From: Crotalaria pallida
Lineage: Eukaryota > Streptophyta > Magnoliopsida > Fabales > Fabaceae
Direction of reading: 5' to 3'
NCBI GenBank assembly: GCA_037953625.1
Contig: CM075652.1
Span: 38,186,501-38,250,500, forward strand
Length of the DNA stretch: 64,000 nucleotides
Made by a program: the position numbers and the translations under genes. Below are positions 45,301 through 57,235 of this stretch, one piece after another. Position 1 is the stretch's first letter; the number at the start of each line of letters is the position of its first letter. The notes below the pieces were generated by a model that searched no databases, was not told the DNA's origin, and saw only the letters and a list, made by a program, of their open reading frames with translations.

Positions 45301-45668
45301 ATTGCCCTCCTTTCAAAATTCAGCAATTGGACCGTGTGATCCCACCAGTTTTCAGCTTCCCCATGAAGCATGTAAACTGCATAGGTCACCTTTTGTTCGT
45401 CAGAACACTCCAGAGTTCGGAAGATCTTATTGATCTCGTACAACCACTTGTTCGCCTCATCAGGTTTATATCCTCCCTCGAATCTTGGCGGATTGCACTT
45501 CCTGAACTCCGACAGAGTCTTAGCATCATGATTCGCCATGTTGCCAGCATATGGGTTACCAGCTCTCCCTTGAGAGGATTGTTGTCTCTGCTGCTGCTGC
45601 ATACCCTCCAGCACGGTTGTGATTCGTTCTAACATCTCATTAGTAACATTTCTATTTCGGGTTGCCAT
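42321..45668 (-). CDS. gag-pol: Gag-protease-RT-RNase H-integrase finger polyprotein of E
   Basis: 1115 open codons from ATG 45668 (MATRNRNVTNEML). Gag domain around residues 50-190 (KWLYEINKIFRTL, AENWWDHTVQLL). Zinc knuckle CFKCGKQRHFAHEC near 295. Protease IMFDSGATHSFVS near 360. RT about 500-690 with CVDYRQLNKVTIKNKYPLPR, MPFGLTNAP and FIDDILVYSK. RNase H has FEVYCDASKQGLG and HYHPGKANVVADALSR. The integrase finger is HKSRMSMHPGS to CLICQKAK. Residue 605 is Tyr in FSKIYLRSGYHQI (codon 43854-43856, TAT), where chromoviruses have the first catalytic Asp of RT, so RT is expected to be dead although the frame is open. The frame closes early inside integrase because of a frame change. Confidence 0.93.
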   Translation of the reverse strand: MATRNRNVTNEMLERITTVLEGMQQQQRQQSSQGRAGNPYAGNMANHDAKTLSEFRKCNPPRFEGGYKPDEANKWLYEINKIFRTLECSDEQKVTYAVYMLHGEAENWWDHTVQLLNFERRAINWGVFMEKFLNKYFPEDLRRKKEVEFMQLKQGDMSVGEYAAKFEELMKYSPYYLNNPDERSKCVKFEGGLRPELKSIFSYQRIQSFPALVDMCRMYEDDKKAELIGSQVKGVGQNYGPQRKKKFDHRNNGPYSKNKGKGKAVMDNRNKPRDNAPYCEKCKRYHHGQFCWTTGGCFKCGKQRHFAHECKESAKGDAKGSAGKPLVPGRVFTLSGSEATQTPNLVQGNFLLNNQPCKIMFDSGATHSFVSPECVSRLNLIVSDSPCYLSIDIPTGIPIYTAKVCLGCNVEILGRSSRVDLVCLPKLQLDVILGMDWLMKNQVIINCEEKTIQYRTLEPEGYTCLFSTSGEEESMPIEEIPVVREFSEVFPEEIPGLPPKREIEFGIDLIPGAGPISIVPYRMAPPEMAEMKKQIEELLQKQMIRPSVSPWGAPLLFVKKKDGSMRMCVDYRQLNKVTIKNKYPLPRIDDLMDQVRGAAVFSKIYLRSGYHQIRIKEEDIPKTAFRSRYGHYEYVVMPFGLTNAPAIFMDYMNRIFRPYLDLFVVVFIDDILVYSKNPEEHEEHLRIVLKVLKEKQLYAKLTKCEFWLNEVKFRGHVISKEGIAVDPVKVSSVLSWEQPKTVTEVRSFLGLAGYYRRFIEGFSKIALPLTKLTRKDQPFVWDDRCEVSFCELKEMLTSSPVLILPDPHKSFEVYCDASKQGLGCVLMQEGRVVAYASRQLKNHEVNYPTHDLELAVIVFALKIWRHHLYGTTFKVFSDHKSLKYLFDQKELNMRQRRWMEFLKDYEFKLHYHPGKANVVADALSRKAIHISAMMVKEAALIEEFRDLSLMTQVEPSSIKLGTLQITNEFLERIRELQRTDEELMEKMKLGSEGKEPDFKFGQDGILRFRTRICVPRDQEVRRLILDEAHKSRMSMHPGSTKMYQHLKKIFWWSGLKRDVAEYVAACLICQKAKVEHQKPGGQLQPLRIPQWKWDSISMDFVSGLPRTAETMMQYG

Positions 45669-45831
45669 AGAAAGACCTGCACTATGGGCTTTGGGTTACT
45701 AAAAAGTTCTTTAAAAACATATATACTACCACTAACTTACTCAAATCATATTCAATCAACATTGAATATCATACTTAGCTGCATCTTCGGGGCCATGAGG
45801 AACAGGACCAATGCTCTGATACCACCAAAGG
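45669..45831 (-). other. Leader of E with tRNA-iMet primer site
   Basis: TGGTATCAGAGC on the minus strand at 45813-45824, 7 bp inside the LTR, followed by about 145 bp of leader to the Gag start codon. Confidence 0.9.
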
Positions 45832-48800
45832 TGTGACGCTCTCTTTTTAACTTGAAAATAATTAATATTTCCAAATAGTTTATTTCTTGCTATCAAAAAT
45901 CAGGACTAATAAATTTGTCCTTTTTAAAACTTGTACTTGCTTGGTCATAAATTCTTTTGAATTCGGCTCAGCACGATATTAAGTTCGAAAAGACTCTCGA
46001 GATAACATTTCCTTAGTCATAGAAAACATTATTAATAGTTATTATTGAAAACATATCACTTGCTTCTCGAGTGGGATCTAAACACATAACATAGGAAATA
46101 TAAATTTATCGCCGAATCCCTTGTAAATAAAAATCAGAGTTCGCGGAAGTAAAAATAATACTTATGGGGCTCTGCTGAGGAAAATAAGACATCATATATA
46201 TATCATATCATAATATGAAACCCCATCAGTACAGTAAGTAGCAAGTAACATCAGTCGAGATAGCAAGAGTTTATAAAAACATATACAACCCAGCTGTAAG
46301 AAATAAAACCTCACTCTAAGACCTCTCAAAAATATATACACTAAACACATGGTCTCAAAATAGAAGTCTCAGAGCAGGTCTTCGATGTCCTCAGCAGCTC
46401 CTCAGATCCTCCACCGCTCTATCCCTAGGATCTAGGATCCAAAACACCTATGCTATGCAGGCTCCTATGAACCAGCGGGTCCACCTCTAGCAGAAACAGT
46501 CGGCTAAACATGCACCTCCTCCTCGCTCTCATCCTCCACGGGGTCCTCCTCGACCTCGCCCGACTGTGTAGAGACCCCACCACTGGGTCTAGGGTCTGCA
46601 GAAGCAGTCCTATCATAATCAGTCGGACCAGGAGAAGGAGTCTCCTCGGTGACAACTCTATGGGAAGAAGGATGGGAACGAGTGGCAGCTCTAAAACGGA
46701 AACTATGAAAACGACGCATAGGTCGAGCCGGGGGTGGTCCTCTATATGTGTAAAAAGGTGGAACATGCATAGTATAGACTAATGGGATCCTAAATCGACG
46801 AGGTCGCACACGCACCAGAGGGTTAGGGTGGTAGAGAGTGATCTCAACCTCCCCCTCAAAAGTGGAACGGTGCTCCTCATACGTCCATATACCGCTAGGG
46901 ATAGGGCGTATCTCGATGCAGGCTAGGTATCTGGCCATCACCTAAACAGGGCACGGGGAGTAAGTAAACACATATACATAATTGATAAAGACTAAAATTA
47001 CAATCACAAGTATATCATGGACAGATCATAATGCAAATACATATGAGCACACCAATTTTTCAACATTATAACTCTTATAATGCAAGTGGCATGATGTATG
47101 ATTTTCTATCCACAACTGAGGCCTCTTAATGTCCATCTTGGACGTCCATCCAATACACCCTTGTGTTCCCGGAACACCGACATTCGTTCCCAGAACGTAA
47201 TGCCGAACCATACTTGGATAAAAAGCATCACTCCCGGAGTGTGCACCACGTTCCCAGAACGCATACGTTCCCAGAACGCATAAAAACCAGGTCCCGGACA
47301 CTGGCCACATCTATAATGTGTCATCAAGTAGGTTATAATTTGGTACTCCCGGAGTACCCTCCTCATATTCCCAGAATATGATAACGTTCCTACCAACCAG
47401 ACTTCCAATCTATATGGATGCACAAATATTGGGGTTGGTTTTATCTTTGAATTAATTAATGTGATTTAGAAATATCCCAATTTCTCCTCTTGAATGATTT
47501 ATTTGAGGTATAACCTTTGGCATAAAATTCCCCTTTGAATTTTTCTCAAAACATGCCTTTTAAAACTTAGATTGAGTATTACAACTTCAATGGTATTTAA
47601 AAACTTAATTTTTATTTTTCAGATTCAGGTACTAACCGGTTACAGTTTCAGGCTAACCGGTTAGAATTACAGACCTGAACTGTTTACCATTGCAATTCAG
47701 AAAAACCCTTTTTCTTGAATTCTCTACCCAATCCAAAACACCTTTAACATTGTTTTATACCTCAGAAGCCATTGTTTGCATCATTCAAAAGTCCAAATCA
47801 CATTTCATTCTCCAATGAACATAATTTCCTCTTGAAATTATTTCATTAACTTAAGGCATTAACTTTAATCTTTCAAGTCTGAACCTTGGCATTATAATAA
47901 CTCATATTCAGACCATGTATACTGAAATTAAAGCTTAGATTTGAGCAGAGACCATTAAGATTTCAGGACTGATTAATAAACTAATTTTCTTTGAAAATCT
48001 GCAGTGTCTAACCGGTTACGAATATCGTGTAACCGGTTAGATTATGCAGTCAGTCCATTAAAACAAGAGTTTTAACAACTCATTTTCTTCCTTTCTCAAA
48101 TCTAACCCAAACTCAATATGCACAAAGTTCATATGCCTTAAAACAAACATGTTTACACCCAGAAACACATTCATATTGCATGCATCAAGTTTATGGTATC
48201 AAATTGCATGGTAATTCACATAAACACAATTTAATACGACAAAACTTAGATTAAGCACTTAAACTCAGAATTAAGCATCAACATACTTTGCATGCATCAA
48301 ATTAATGTTTCTCAAAACCACAATGAGCAGGATTTTGGCCTCCAAGCCTCTGTGCCATATTGCACATAATGCCCTTTTCAGTTTTGTGAAATCAAATCCT
48401 AAATCATTTGATTTTAGTCTAAATCTAGTATAGTATAAACTTCTCCCATACCTCTAAGTCGATTTTGATGAGTATTACCACTGAGTTTGAAGATCAAACC
48501 ACAGATTTCCACAAATCCATAGTTCTGCTCCCAGCCACGATTTTTATCAACAGGGTCCAAAGACCAGAAGGTTTGACATAGAAATTGGCCAAGAAAATTG
48601 GGGAAAACGATTAGACATTGATCTAGGAAACATGCACTAATGAATGAAAGAGATTTGGGACCTAGAGGTTACCTGTATTGATCAGAATCAGAGTCTCAAA
48701 ACAACTTCCCGAACCAAAGAAAGACAAAGTTCAGTTTTTCAACACTGAACATTGATAGCTGATTTCTCCTCACACACACACTCTTAACTCACAATCTCTA

Positions 48801-49396
48801 TATCAATGGAAAGCTCTGGATTTAAGCTTTCCAAAAGTGTATTTTTCCCTTTCTAACACTCAAAGAAGAAGGAGAATCGCCTCAGACAAAATCGGAACCC
48901 TAAATCAGTCCTTCCACCCAAAATTCAGATCAACAACCCTTGCTTCATCAGAAATTCGTCTATTTAAAGGCAATCCAGAGTGCCATGCACATGGACGCGT
49001 GGTTTCCACTTAATTTGGGACTGTAATCGTGGCGAATTTTGGATTAATCAAGTGATTACTCATCAAAATCCACTAAACCAGTTTCTGAGTTCATCGTCTA
49101 ACCGGTTACAGGGCATTACTAACCGGTTAAATCAGTTCAAAATTTAAAAATTATTATTTTTAAATATTTCCCTCCAAGAACCTTTTCAATATTGCTTTTA
49201 AGCCCTCACTCAGGGACTAACATGCAATATTCTTATATTTTGCATTTATTTGCCATATAAAAATATTTCAACTTATTTTTATATTTAAGGCTAATTAAAT
49301 ACAAAACATAAACTTGGAAAATTCTATAAATTAATAATAAAAACTTTTTATTATTAATTTCCTATTATTCGGGAGACGAAAATTAGGGGTGTTACA
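45832..49396 (-). repeat. 5' (right) LTR of E
   Basis: 3565 bp, TGTGACGC to GGTGTTACA. TAACCGGTTA pairs near 47634-47664, 48008-48041 and 49099-49130. Hairpin array at 47163-47380. A truncated version of the LTR ORF at 46504-46938. Confidence 0.92.
46504..46938 (-). CDS. LTR-borne ORF of unknown function (right LTR of E, shortened)
   Basis: 144 codons from ATG 46938, matching 38357-38833. It stops at TAG 46504-46506 where the left copy has GAG, so it lacks the last 14 residues. One codon (Asp in WTYDEEH) is absent, an in-frame 3-bp difference. Other differences are S/A, C/R, L/P, A/S, L/P and T/A, all amino-acid-changing. Confidence 0.35.
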   Translation of the reverse strand: MARYLACIEIRPIPSGIWTYEEHRSTFEGEVEITLYHPNPLVRVRPRRFRIPLVYTMHVPPFYTYRGPPPARPMRRFHSFRFRAATRSHPSSHRVVTEETPSPGPTDYDRTASADPRPSGGVSTQSGEVEEDPVEDESEEEVHV

Positions 49397-50453
49397 CACT
49401 TACAAAGTGATGAAGGGACTTCTATTTATAGTAGAAGTTAAGTTAAGAAAAAATCATTAAAAATCAATTTCAAATCTTTTCAAAATAATGATAATATCTT
49501 TTCAAATATTTTTGATTTTAAAAAAAAATTCTTGATTGAATCAAATTGATCCTCAATTGATTTTTTATATTTAATTTGATCTTGAATTGATCCTAAAAAA
49601 ACGATTTTCAATCTTTTGAATTGATTTTCAATCATTTCAAAAAGAGGATAATCCTTTCCAAATAATTTTTTGATTTGAAATAAAGAGTTTCCGATTGAAA
49701 AAGAAATATTCTCAACCCAATCAAATTGATTTTCAATCCTCTAATTGATTTTCAAAAAAATTTTAAAAATGATTCTCAAGATTTTCTAAATTGATTTTTA
49801 ATCAATTCTCAAAATCTTTCTTTTTAAAAAAAAAATGATTTTCAATCTTTTAAAAAAAAATCAATCTTTTGAATTGATATTCAAAATTTGAATTGATTTT
49901 CAATCATTTGAATTGATTTTCAATCATTTCAAAAAGAGGATAATCCTTTCCAAATAATTTTTTGATAAAAAGTTTTCAATTGAAAAAGAAATATTCTCAA
50001 CCCAATCAAATTGATTTTCAATCCTCTAATTGATTTTCAAAAAAAAATTTTAAAATGATTCTCAAGATTTTCTAAATTGATTTTCTTCTTTTTTTTAAAA
50101 AAAAATGTTTTTCAATCTTTTAAAAAAAATTCAATCTTTTGAATTGATTGTCAAAATTTGAATTGATTTTCAATCTTTTCAAAAATGATGATAATCCTTT
50201 CCAAATAGTTTTTTGATTTGAAATAAAAAGTTTTCAATGGAAAAAATCTCAGCTCAATCCAATTGATTCTCAATCCTCTTTAATTGATTTAAAAAAAAAA
50301 TACTTGATTTGCAAACGATTCTCAATTTATTTTTGAATTAATTTTAAATATTTTTCGAAAACAAGTTGATAATCTCTTCCAAATAAAACATATCATCAAC
50401 TAAATTCAAATTGATCTTCAATCTTCCTTCATTGATCATAAAATTTTTAATTG
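49397..50453. repeat. AT-rich degenerate tandem repeat (TTGATTTTCAATC units)
   Basis: A block starting TTGATTTTCAATCATTTCAA recurs at about 49621, 49913 and 50163 (spacings about 292 and 250 bp). Each block is built of short near-palindromes TTGATTTTCAA and CAAATTGATTTTCAATC. No gene. It is the left flank of C, ending AATTG at 50449-50453. Confidence 0.7.
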
Positions 50454-50884
50454 TGTAACACCCCTAATTTTCGTCTCCCAAATAACCAAGAAATTAATTA
50501 TAACAATTATTTTATAATTAATTTATATTAATTTTGAAGGTTTTAGTTTTTGTACATTATGTGTTTTTATAAATAAAAATATGAGATATATTTTTATATG
50601 GTTATTTTGTACAAAAATGTGAATATTGTAATTTAGTCCTTGGGTTGGGACTTAATTGCAATATTAAAAAGGTTTTTGAAGAAAGAGTAATTAAATTATT
50701 AATTTTTGAATTTTACCAGTATGTAACTGGTTAGAAAGGCTTTGTAACCGGTTACACGATGAACTCAGGAAACCTGGATAGTGGACTTTGATGAGTAATC
50801 AACCGATTTCACCACGAATTGCCACGAACACCTTTCGATTTCCAGTGGAGAATACATGTCGTGCTGCATGTTCATCAATTTCTC

Positions 50885-50892
50885 TATAAATA
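50885..50892 (+). promoter_or_regulatory. TATA box in the 5' LTR of C
   Basis: TATAAATA in CTCTATAAATACTCG, conserved at 57667-57674 in the other LTR. It places the hairpin array inside the transcript. Confidence 0.65.
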
Positions 50893-52434
50893 CTCGATCT
50901 GAGAGTCAAATTGAAGGTTCTTTGATGGAGTGTTGGTGCTAAAGCTGAGTTAGGGTTCTGAGATTTGTCCCTGTAATTCTCCTTCGTTTCTGAGAGGTAG
51001 ACTGCGAGTGATACACTGTTACAAAGCTCACATCAAGGGCTTTGTATTGATATAAAGTTTGTGAGTTAAGAGTGTTGGAGCAAGGAGAAATCAATCTGAG
51101 AAGGTTGGAGTTAGAGTATGTCAACACTGGTTTTTCAGTCTTGGGAAGCTAAGTTTGGCTTCGATTTTGGTAAGCTTCTGCTATCCCTTGGTCCCAAATC
51201 TTTCTTAATCTCTTGAGCATGTTGCAGAGATTAAGTCCTAACTATTTTCCCCAATTTCGATACATGTTTTCTATGTTGAATTCTCTGATTTTGGGAACCC
51301 ACCGAAGCTGTGTTGCATGTCTAGCAGAGAAGGGGAATTAGTGGATTTTGGTGATCAAACTCATTTCTCTGGGAAGTCTTTGTTCTCAATCAATCTAGAG
51401 GTAAGGGGGAAGCTTACTATTGGCTAGAATGAGAATAAATGGTGGTAGAACATAGGATGAGTCACCAAGAGACTCAAAGGGCATAAATTAAAATGGTTAA
51501 GTGGCTTGGAGGCCAATCTGAGCTCAATTGTGGTTATGAGCAATGTTATCTAGATGCATGCAAGCTATATTGACGTTGGATTCATGACTTATTTGGATAT
51601 TATGTGAATTGATGCATTAAGTTGTGCAATATGTGCAATTATGTGCAATTTGAGTATCTAAATTGAATGCATGCAAGATAGATATGTTTCTGTGGCTGAA
51701 CATACTAGTATTAAGGTATGTGAACTATTTTGATTATTGAAATTGGTTAGATTTGAGTATTGAAAAGAAGGGTATGCAAAACCTCATTTTTCAATGTACA
51801 GACTGCATAATCTAACCGGTTAGTCGAAATTTGTAACCAGTTAGATACTGTCAATTTTCAAAGAAAATGAATTTCTGAAATTGACCAAGTTTCCATACCA
51901 TTTGTACTCAAGTTTAAGCTATAATTTCATACAAAGACCAATCTAAAACTATGTGATTGAGCACTGTTTGGTTTAGATTGGAAGTGATGAGTTAATACCT
52001 TAATATCAAATGATAATTTCAAGAGGAAATTATGCATAAATGAAATTGGATTATGACTTAGATCCTTTGAATGATATTATGTGTTGAACTTGAGGTATTC
52101 TGTTATGCTAAGACCTTGTTATTGGATTGAGTAGAGAATTCAAGAAAAGACTCTTTGAAAATCAGTGGTTTTGTATTCAGGTCTGTAATATTAACCGGTT
52201 AGGTGATGATGTAACCGGTTAGTACCTGAAACTTAAAAATAAAAGTTAAGTTTTTAAGTAAGGATTGTTTATACCAATGATATATTCTCTCAATCCAGGT
52301 CTATGAGCATATGTTAAACTTAAATTCAAAGGTGAATTTTATGAGTAAAGCCATACCTCAAGATATCATTATGAAGTTGTGTCTTCTAAGTCATAATAAT
52401 GGAATTAATGGGAACATGACCCTGCACTCTGGGA

Positions 52435-52965
52435 GTGGTGCTTGATTATATTCCAAGTATGGTTTGCGATATGTTCTGGGAACGTATGTAGTGTTCTGGG
52501 AACACGTTGGCATAATAATAGAATTAAAGATAAAACCAACCTTGATGATTGTGCATTCATATAGAATGGAAGTTTGGTTGGTAGGAACGTTTATCATATT
52601 CTGGGAATATGAGGAGGGTACTCCGGGAGTACCAAATTTGTAACCTACTTGATGACACATTCTGGGAATGTGGCCAGTGTCTGGGACCTGGTTATATACG
52701 TTCTGGGAACGTATGTTAGTGTTTTGGGAACACATTGATATGCAACCTACTTGATGACACATTCTGGGAATGTGGCCAGTGTCCGGGACCTGTTTTTTAT
52801 GCGTTCTGGGAACGTGATGCACACTCTGGGAGTGATGCTTATTATTCCAAGTATGGTTTGCTACATGTTCTAGGAACGTGGTGCACACTCTGGGAGTGAT
52901 GCTTATTTATCCAAGTATGGTTTGGCATTACGTTCTGGGAACGAATGTCAGTGTTCCGAGAACAC
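52435..52965 (+). repeat. Hairpin array in the 5' LTR of C (about 17 units)
   Basis: Units share the core TCYGGGA with a TGG or CGG loop and arms that pair: CACTC/GAGTG, GTGTTC/GAACAC, CATATTC/GAATATG, GTACTC/GAGTAC, CACATTC/GAATGTG, ACGTTC/GAACGT. Units are separated by about 10 to 70 bp. Confidence 0.88.
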
Positions 52966-53671
52966 AACGGTGTATTGGATGGACGTCCAAGATGGACTTT
53001 GTTAGAGGCCTCAGTTGTGGAAGGAAATCATGCATCATGCCACCTGCATTGATAGAATTATTAATATTAACCGGGTGTCCTCATATGATTATGCATCATG
53101 ATTTGCTACATGTTTACTTGTGGATGTTAGTTTTATTCCCATTTGATTATGCGAATATGTATAGCTAACCCCCATGCCCTTATTAGGTGTTGATCGTGCA
53201 TCTAGATTGCACAAAAGTCAGTGAAGGGAAATGTCCTTTGGGTGCATGCAGAATATAGAAAGTGTGGGTTGGGAACCCTTTGTGCAGATATCGAGGATCC
53301 GGCCAGATGAATATATTGACAGAGGACCAGTGACCAGCTCTATAACATCTCTATTTTTAATAGTATTTATATGATACAATTTTGAAAGAGGTATCATAAA
53401 ATGAATTTGGTTTCATAATAATATTTATTTGGTATCCATTGACTTGTTACACTTGATATATTTTGGGGACATAATATGATTACTTTACTATGTTTCCGCA
53501 AACTCTGATTTTGTTAGTCAACCTCATTATTAATCAAGTGTTTGTGAAAAGGAGTTTTCAAGGGAAGGGAAAATTCTTATTTTCAGATCTTTTTCCAACG
53601 ATAACAAGTCCAAGTATTCATAAACTTCTTACTTTTCTTATAAAGTAAGATGATATACAAGGAGTGTTACA

Positions 53672-56600
53672 TTTTTATGGTATCAGAGCAATGGTCCTGA
53701 CTCTTGCTCCTTGGGTGTGTGGTCCAATACGCTGGTCATCGATATCTGCAATGTTTCCGGGGAAGTATGCTCTCATATACTTCCAAACTAGAGCTAAGGT
53801 TATGGGTAATGGCTCTAGATAAGTAGCTCATTCTGCTATTAAGAAGTGTTCTATGAAGTCTAAGTAGAAGTATGATAGTTGTATGCTTCTCTTTTGACAT
53901 ATTGTAAACCCAAAACCATAGTGTTGGTTTATTACGTTTTCATAGAACCAGAGATGAGGAAATCTCAAGGAGTTGTAGTTAAGTCCTTAACTCTGGAGAA
54001 GAGTATTTACCCTCACTAGTGTTAAAGTTAATTAACTTCTCAGATCGAGTGCAGGGCAGTCATCTTCTTAAGGATTAACCTTGTTGAGTTTGTTAAACTC
54101 TAAAGCTATCCTTTCTTTTGTTCCTTATGGATAAGGGTATTGATCAAAGTTGCTCCATGCCTTATCCAATCTGCTATCTCAAAGCAGAGGATCCTACAAA
54201 TCTTCTTCTGTTGTTTCCAAGGTATGTCTGAATCATTCTATTAAGGTATTAGACTTTGTCTATCTACCTGTGTCATGATTTCATTTGATCTTAAGCACGG
54301 TTTGGGAGCCGAAGGATCAAGTGATCATGATTAATGACGATAGAACAACCCTGTATTGGGATTCCCGAGTTTCGAATCTGGAATCCAATGAACCCATGTG
54401 TTGCTTCTGGGCAGTAGTAAAGGAGAAAGGGGGTTAAAGAAATCTTGGTTGTATGAAATGATGTCAGGTTTACCTTTGAGTAAAGCGATAGAGTTTGGAA
54501 TCAAGTTAATTCTTGAAAATGATTCTATTACCTTTATAATATGGTACCATCGGGAATGGTCAAATGGGAGAAACATGTAGAAAAGTGCTAAAAAGGTTTT
54601 GGTTGAATCAGATTAAAGGAGTCTAAGTGTTTTCTAAGATTGATTGGAGGTTGGATTAACCCGAAATCAGGATTCGGGACAGGAATCCACTTAAGACTGC
54701 ATTTTTGATCTCGATACGGACATTATGAGTAGGAAATAATGTCGTTCGGATTGACTAATGCACCTGTTCTTTTATGGATTATAAGAACTGGACCTTTAGA
54801 TCATATTTGGATTCGTTTGTGGTTTATTCTATGAATCCGGAGGAGCATGGGAAACATCTCAGGATTGTGTTGAGAATCCTGCAAGAGGAGTAGTTGTGTG
54901 CTAAGCTCACCAAAGATGAGTTTTGGTTGAGCAAAGTTAAGTTCGCAGGGCATGCGATCTTTAAAGTAAGAAGTTCTTAGGGCTGGCTGGGTACTATCGC
55001 CGGAGTATTTAAGGATTTTCTAAGATCGCATGGCCTCTGACCAAGTTGACTTGGAAAGATCAACTGATTGTAGGAAATGATTGGATGTTGTTTAATTATG
55101 GTGGGGTAGTGATGGATTATACCCCAATATAAAATGATTAGTCCAAGAGGAATTATGGAAAAAGGTGAGTATATTATGATTTAAATCGTTTCAGTGATGA
55201 ATTCAGTTGGAATCAAGGTATTAGATTATGATTAAATCCTATTTTGAGTTGGATTGGATGATGTAAAGAAAATGGTTTTGAAATTCTTTGGTTTTATTTC
55301 TAAAACTGTACTTCATAAACCGGTTAGAGTTTCTTGTAACCGGTTAGAAGCTGAAAGCTTAAACTAAAAATTTAAGTCATTTGTGAAGAAACTTTTGGTA
55401 TCAATAAACATCTTCCTCCAATCCAAACTCAATGTCAATTACCTAAGTAAAATTTAAGGAAAGGATTTAATGTGGTAAAATAACTTAATGCCTTGATTCA
55501 TCATTGAAATTGATTTAAGAGGATTGAATCATAATATTTATGGACTAATTGAGAGTTGAAATTAAGGAGCTACTCCAATTAGAGAAGGTAGAGGATCTAG
55601 CTGGACGATGCAAAAGAGACGATAAGTATTAAGATAAGAAGGTTGTGATTCATGAACAAGTTTGGAGTTCGAAAATGTGAATGACAATAGGAAGAAGAAG
55701 AGTTGCATATGAAACAAAGGTGAAGGATGGAGTTTTAAAAGATTATGACTTTGAGCTCCATTATAATCCTGACAAAGCAAACGTAGTTGCAGACGATTTG
55801 AGCTGAAAGGCTATTCGTGTGAGATCAATGATGGTCAAGGAGGCTAATCTGATCGAGAAGTTCAGAGATCTAAGTTTGGCAATGCAAGCAGAACTATCCA
55901 GCCTTAGATTGGGAATGTTGCAAATGGTCAACGAATTCTTGAATCGGATTCGTGAATTACAACCAAAAGATGAGGAGTTGAAGGAGTGAGATTTAATTTT
56001 TGGAATTAAAGTTTGAGATTACGGATATTAGAAAATATAGTATGGAGGCAAGGGATTTATGAAGTGTTGTCTAGGACAACCTAGATGAGAAATCAAAAAG
56101 CACGAATTTCAAGAGTAGATTATGTTCGAATCCAAGTTAGCTATCAACTATCAAGGAATAAGGAATCCTCGATTGGAGAAAAGTGACTAAGGAGGAAATA
56201 GGGAAGGGAACATTTGTCCATCTCAAGGTGAAAACGGTGAGGCACATCACTTTGAGTTTAGTTGTGATGTACCAAAGGGAATAGTCAATTTCGATTGTAG
56301 GAAGCTGGAGTATTATTCATCGAATTGTCTTGAAGGAAAAGGTGAGAAAGGAATGGACGAATCCAGCACGAGAAGAATTCACCAGCTGAGATGAGAGTTG
56401 AGTGTAATCCTGACGTAGACAACCCAAGCCTATCTCTTCCTTTGATCTGAGTTAACGTAGTTAAATGTTTTCGAATTACGTTAATCTAATTGTTTGAGAA
56501 TATCAACATCCTGTTGGAAGTTCAACTCCAATCTTTCTGTGATCAAAACCTTTATCACAGTTGGATGTGATAAAGAACTATGGACACTACAGAAATAGAA

Positions 56601-57235
56601 AGATCAGTTATGGCTAGAGAGATTAACAACCACCGGGATAGGACAAATCATTGTCTCCCCAACGGAAATGTCTCTAGAACTTGACTATCTAACTAAGTCT
56701 GATAGTGATAATTACCCTACCTTTAAGTTCATCTAACTTAAAGACCTGTCGTATGGTCTTTCTTGCGAAAGATTATATCTGAAAGGGATGATTTTGTTAT
56801 TAATGGTTTGAATATTAGGACTGATCACCCTAATGTCTCAAGCTGTTAAGGAATGAAGTCATACAAATGTTTCTTTAATCGTGCTCGAGTGATCAGAGTG
56901 CGCAGCGCAAAACGTTTTTCTCCAAAAATAAAAAAAAAATTTTGAAAAGTGTTTTATTTGATGAATGTTTATGTGAAGGGTATTACTCAAAAGAGTATTT
57001 CTTTTAAAAGAATTCTTTCACATAAGAGTTTTTACGCAAAGAATATTTATTAGATTCTATTAGAAATGTTTCGAAATAAAAGAATTATATCGAAACTCTT
57101 TTAAGTGGGGGAGGACCCTAAAAAACAAATTTTTGGGAGCAAGATGAAGTTTTCTAGTATAAAAACACTTTGGAAAAGTGGAAAATTTCAGAAGATGAAT
57201 TTCGGGGACGAAATTCCTTTTAAGTGGGGGAGTAG
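53672..57235 (+). other. Interior of C: primer site, decayed RT/RNase H remnants, polypurine tract
   Basis: Primer site TGGTATCAGAGC at 53678-53689. RT remnants around 54700-54990 keep words such as SFGLTNAP and KLTKDEFWLSKVKFAGHA across frame changes. The RNase H end near 55745-55910 keeps DYDFELHYNPDKANVVAD and MMVKEANLIEKFRDLS. I find no gag, protease or integrase frame. A TAAACCGGTTAG/TAACCGGTTAG pair lies at about 55317-55348. The polypurine tract is 57211-57235 (TTTTAAGTGGGGGAGTAG). The same layout is found in D. Confidence 0.82.

Larger units (their letters stand above)
37720..49396 (-). mobile_element. Tekay/Del-type chromovirus E, nearly complete, coding-defective
   Basis: 11.7 kb on the minus strand with 3.57-kb LTRs (37720-41292 and 45832-49396), primer site, Gag-Pol and a C-terminal chromodomain. 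The LTR starts TGTGACGC on the right copy and TTTGACGC on the left; both end GTGTTACA. Flanks CTACTT (left) and CACTT (right) suggest a 5-bp duplication with one mutation, but the left boundary is uncertain by 2 bp. The LTRs are very similar, so the insertion is fairly recent. It is the only Tekay element here with long open frames. Confidence 0.93.
50454..53671 (+). repeat. 5' LTR of C
   Basis: TGTAACACCCC to GGAGTGTTACA. TATA box TATAAATA at 50885-50892. Palindrome pairs at about 50724-50754, 51815-51845 and 52193-52223. Hairpin array at 52435-52965. The short ORFs have close counterparts in the other LTR and show no domain. Confidence 0.93.

Noticed and set aside
43617..45632. Several plus-strand frames across Gag-Pol of E
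   Set aside because: Shadows of a clearly homologous minus-strand polyprotein.
54331..54580. Small overlapping frames in the interior of C
   Set aside because: They lie in decayed pol sequence, and the matching stretch of D does not keep them.
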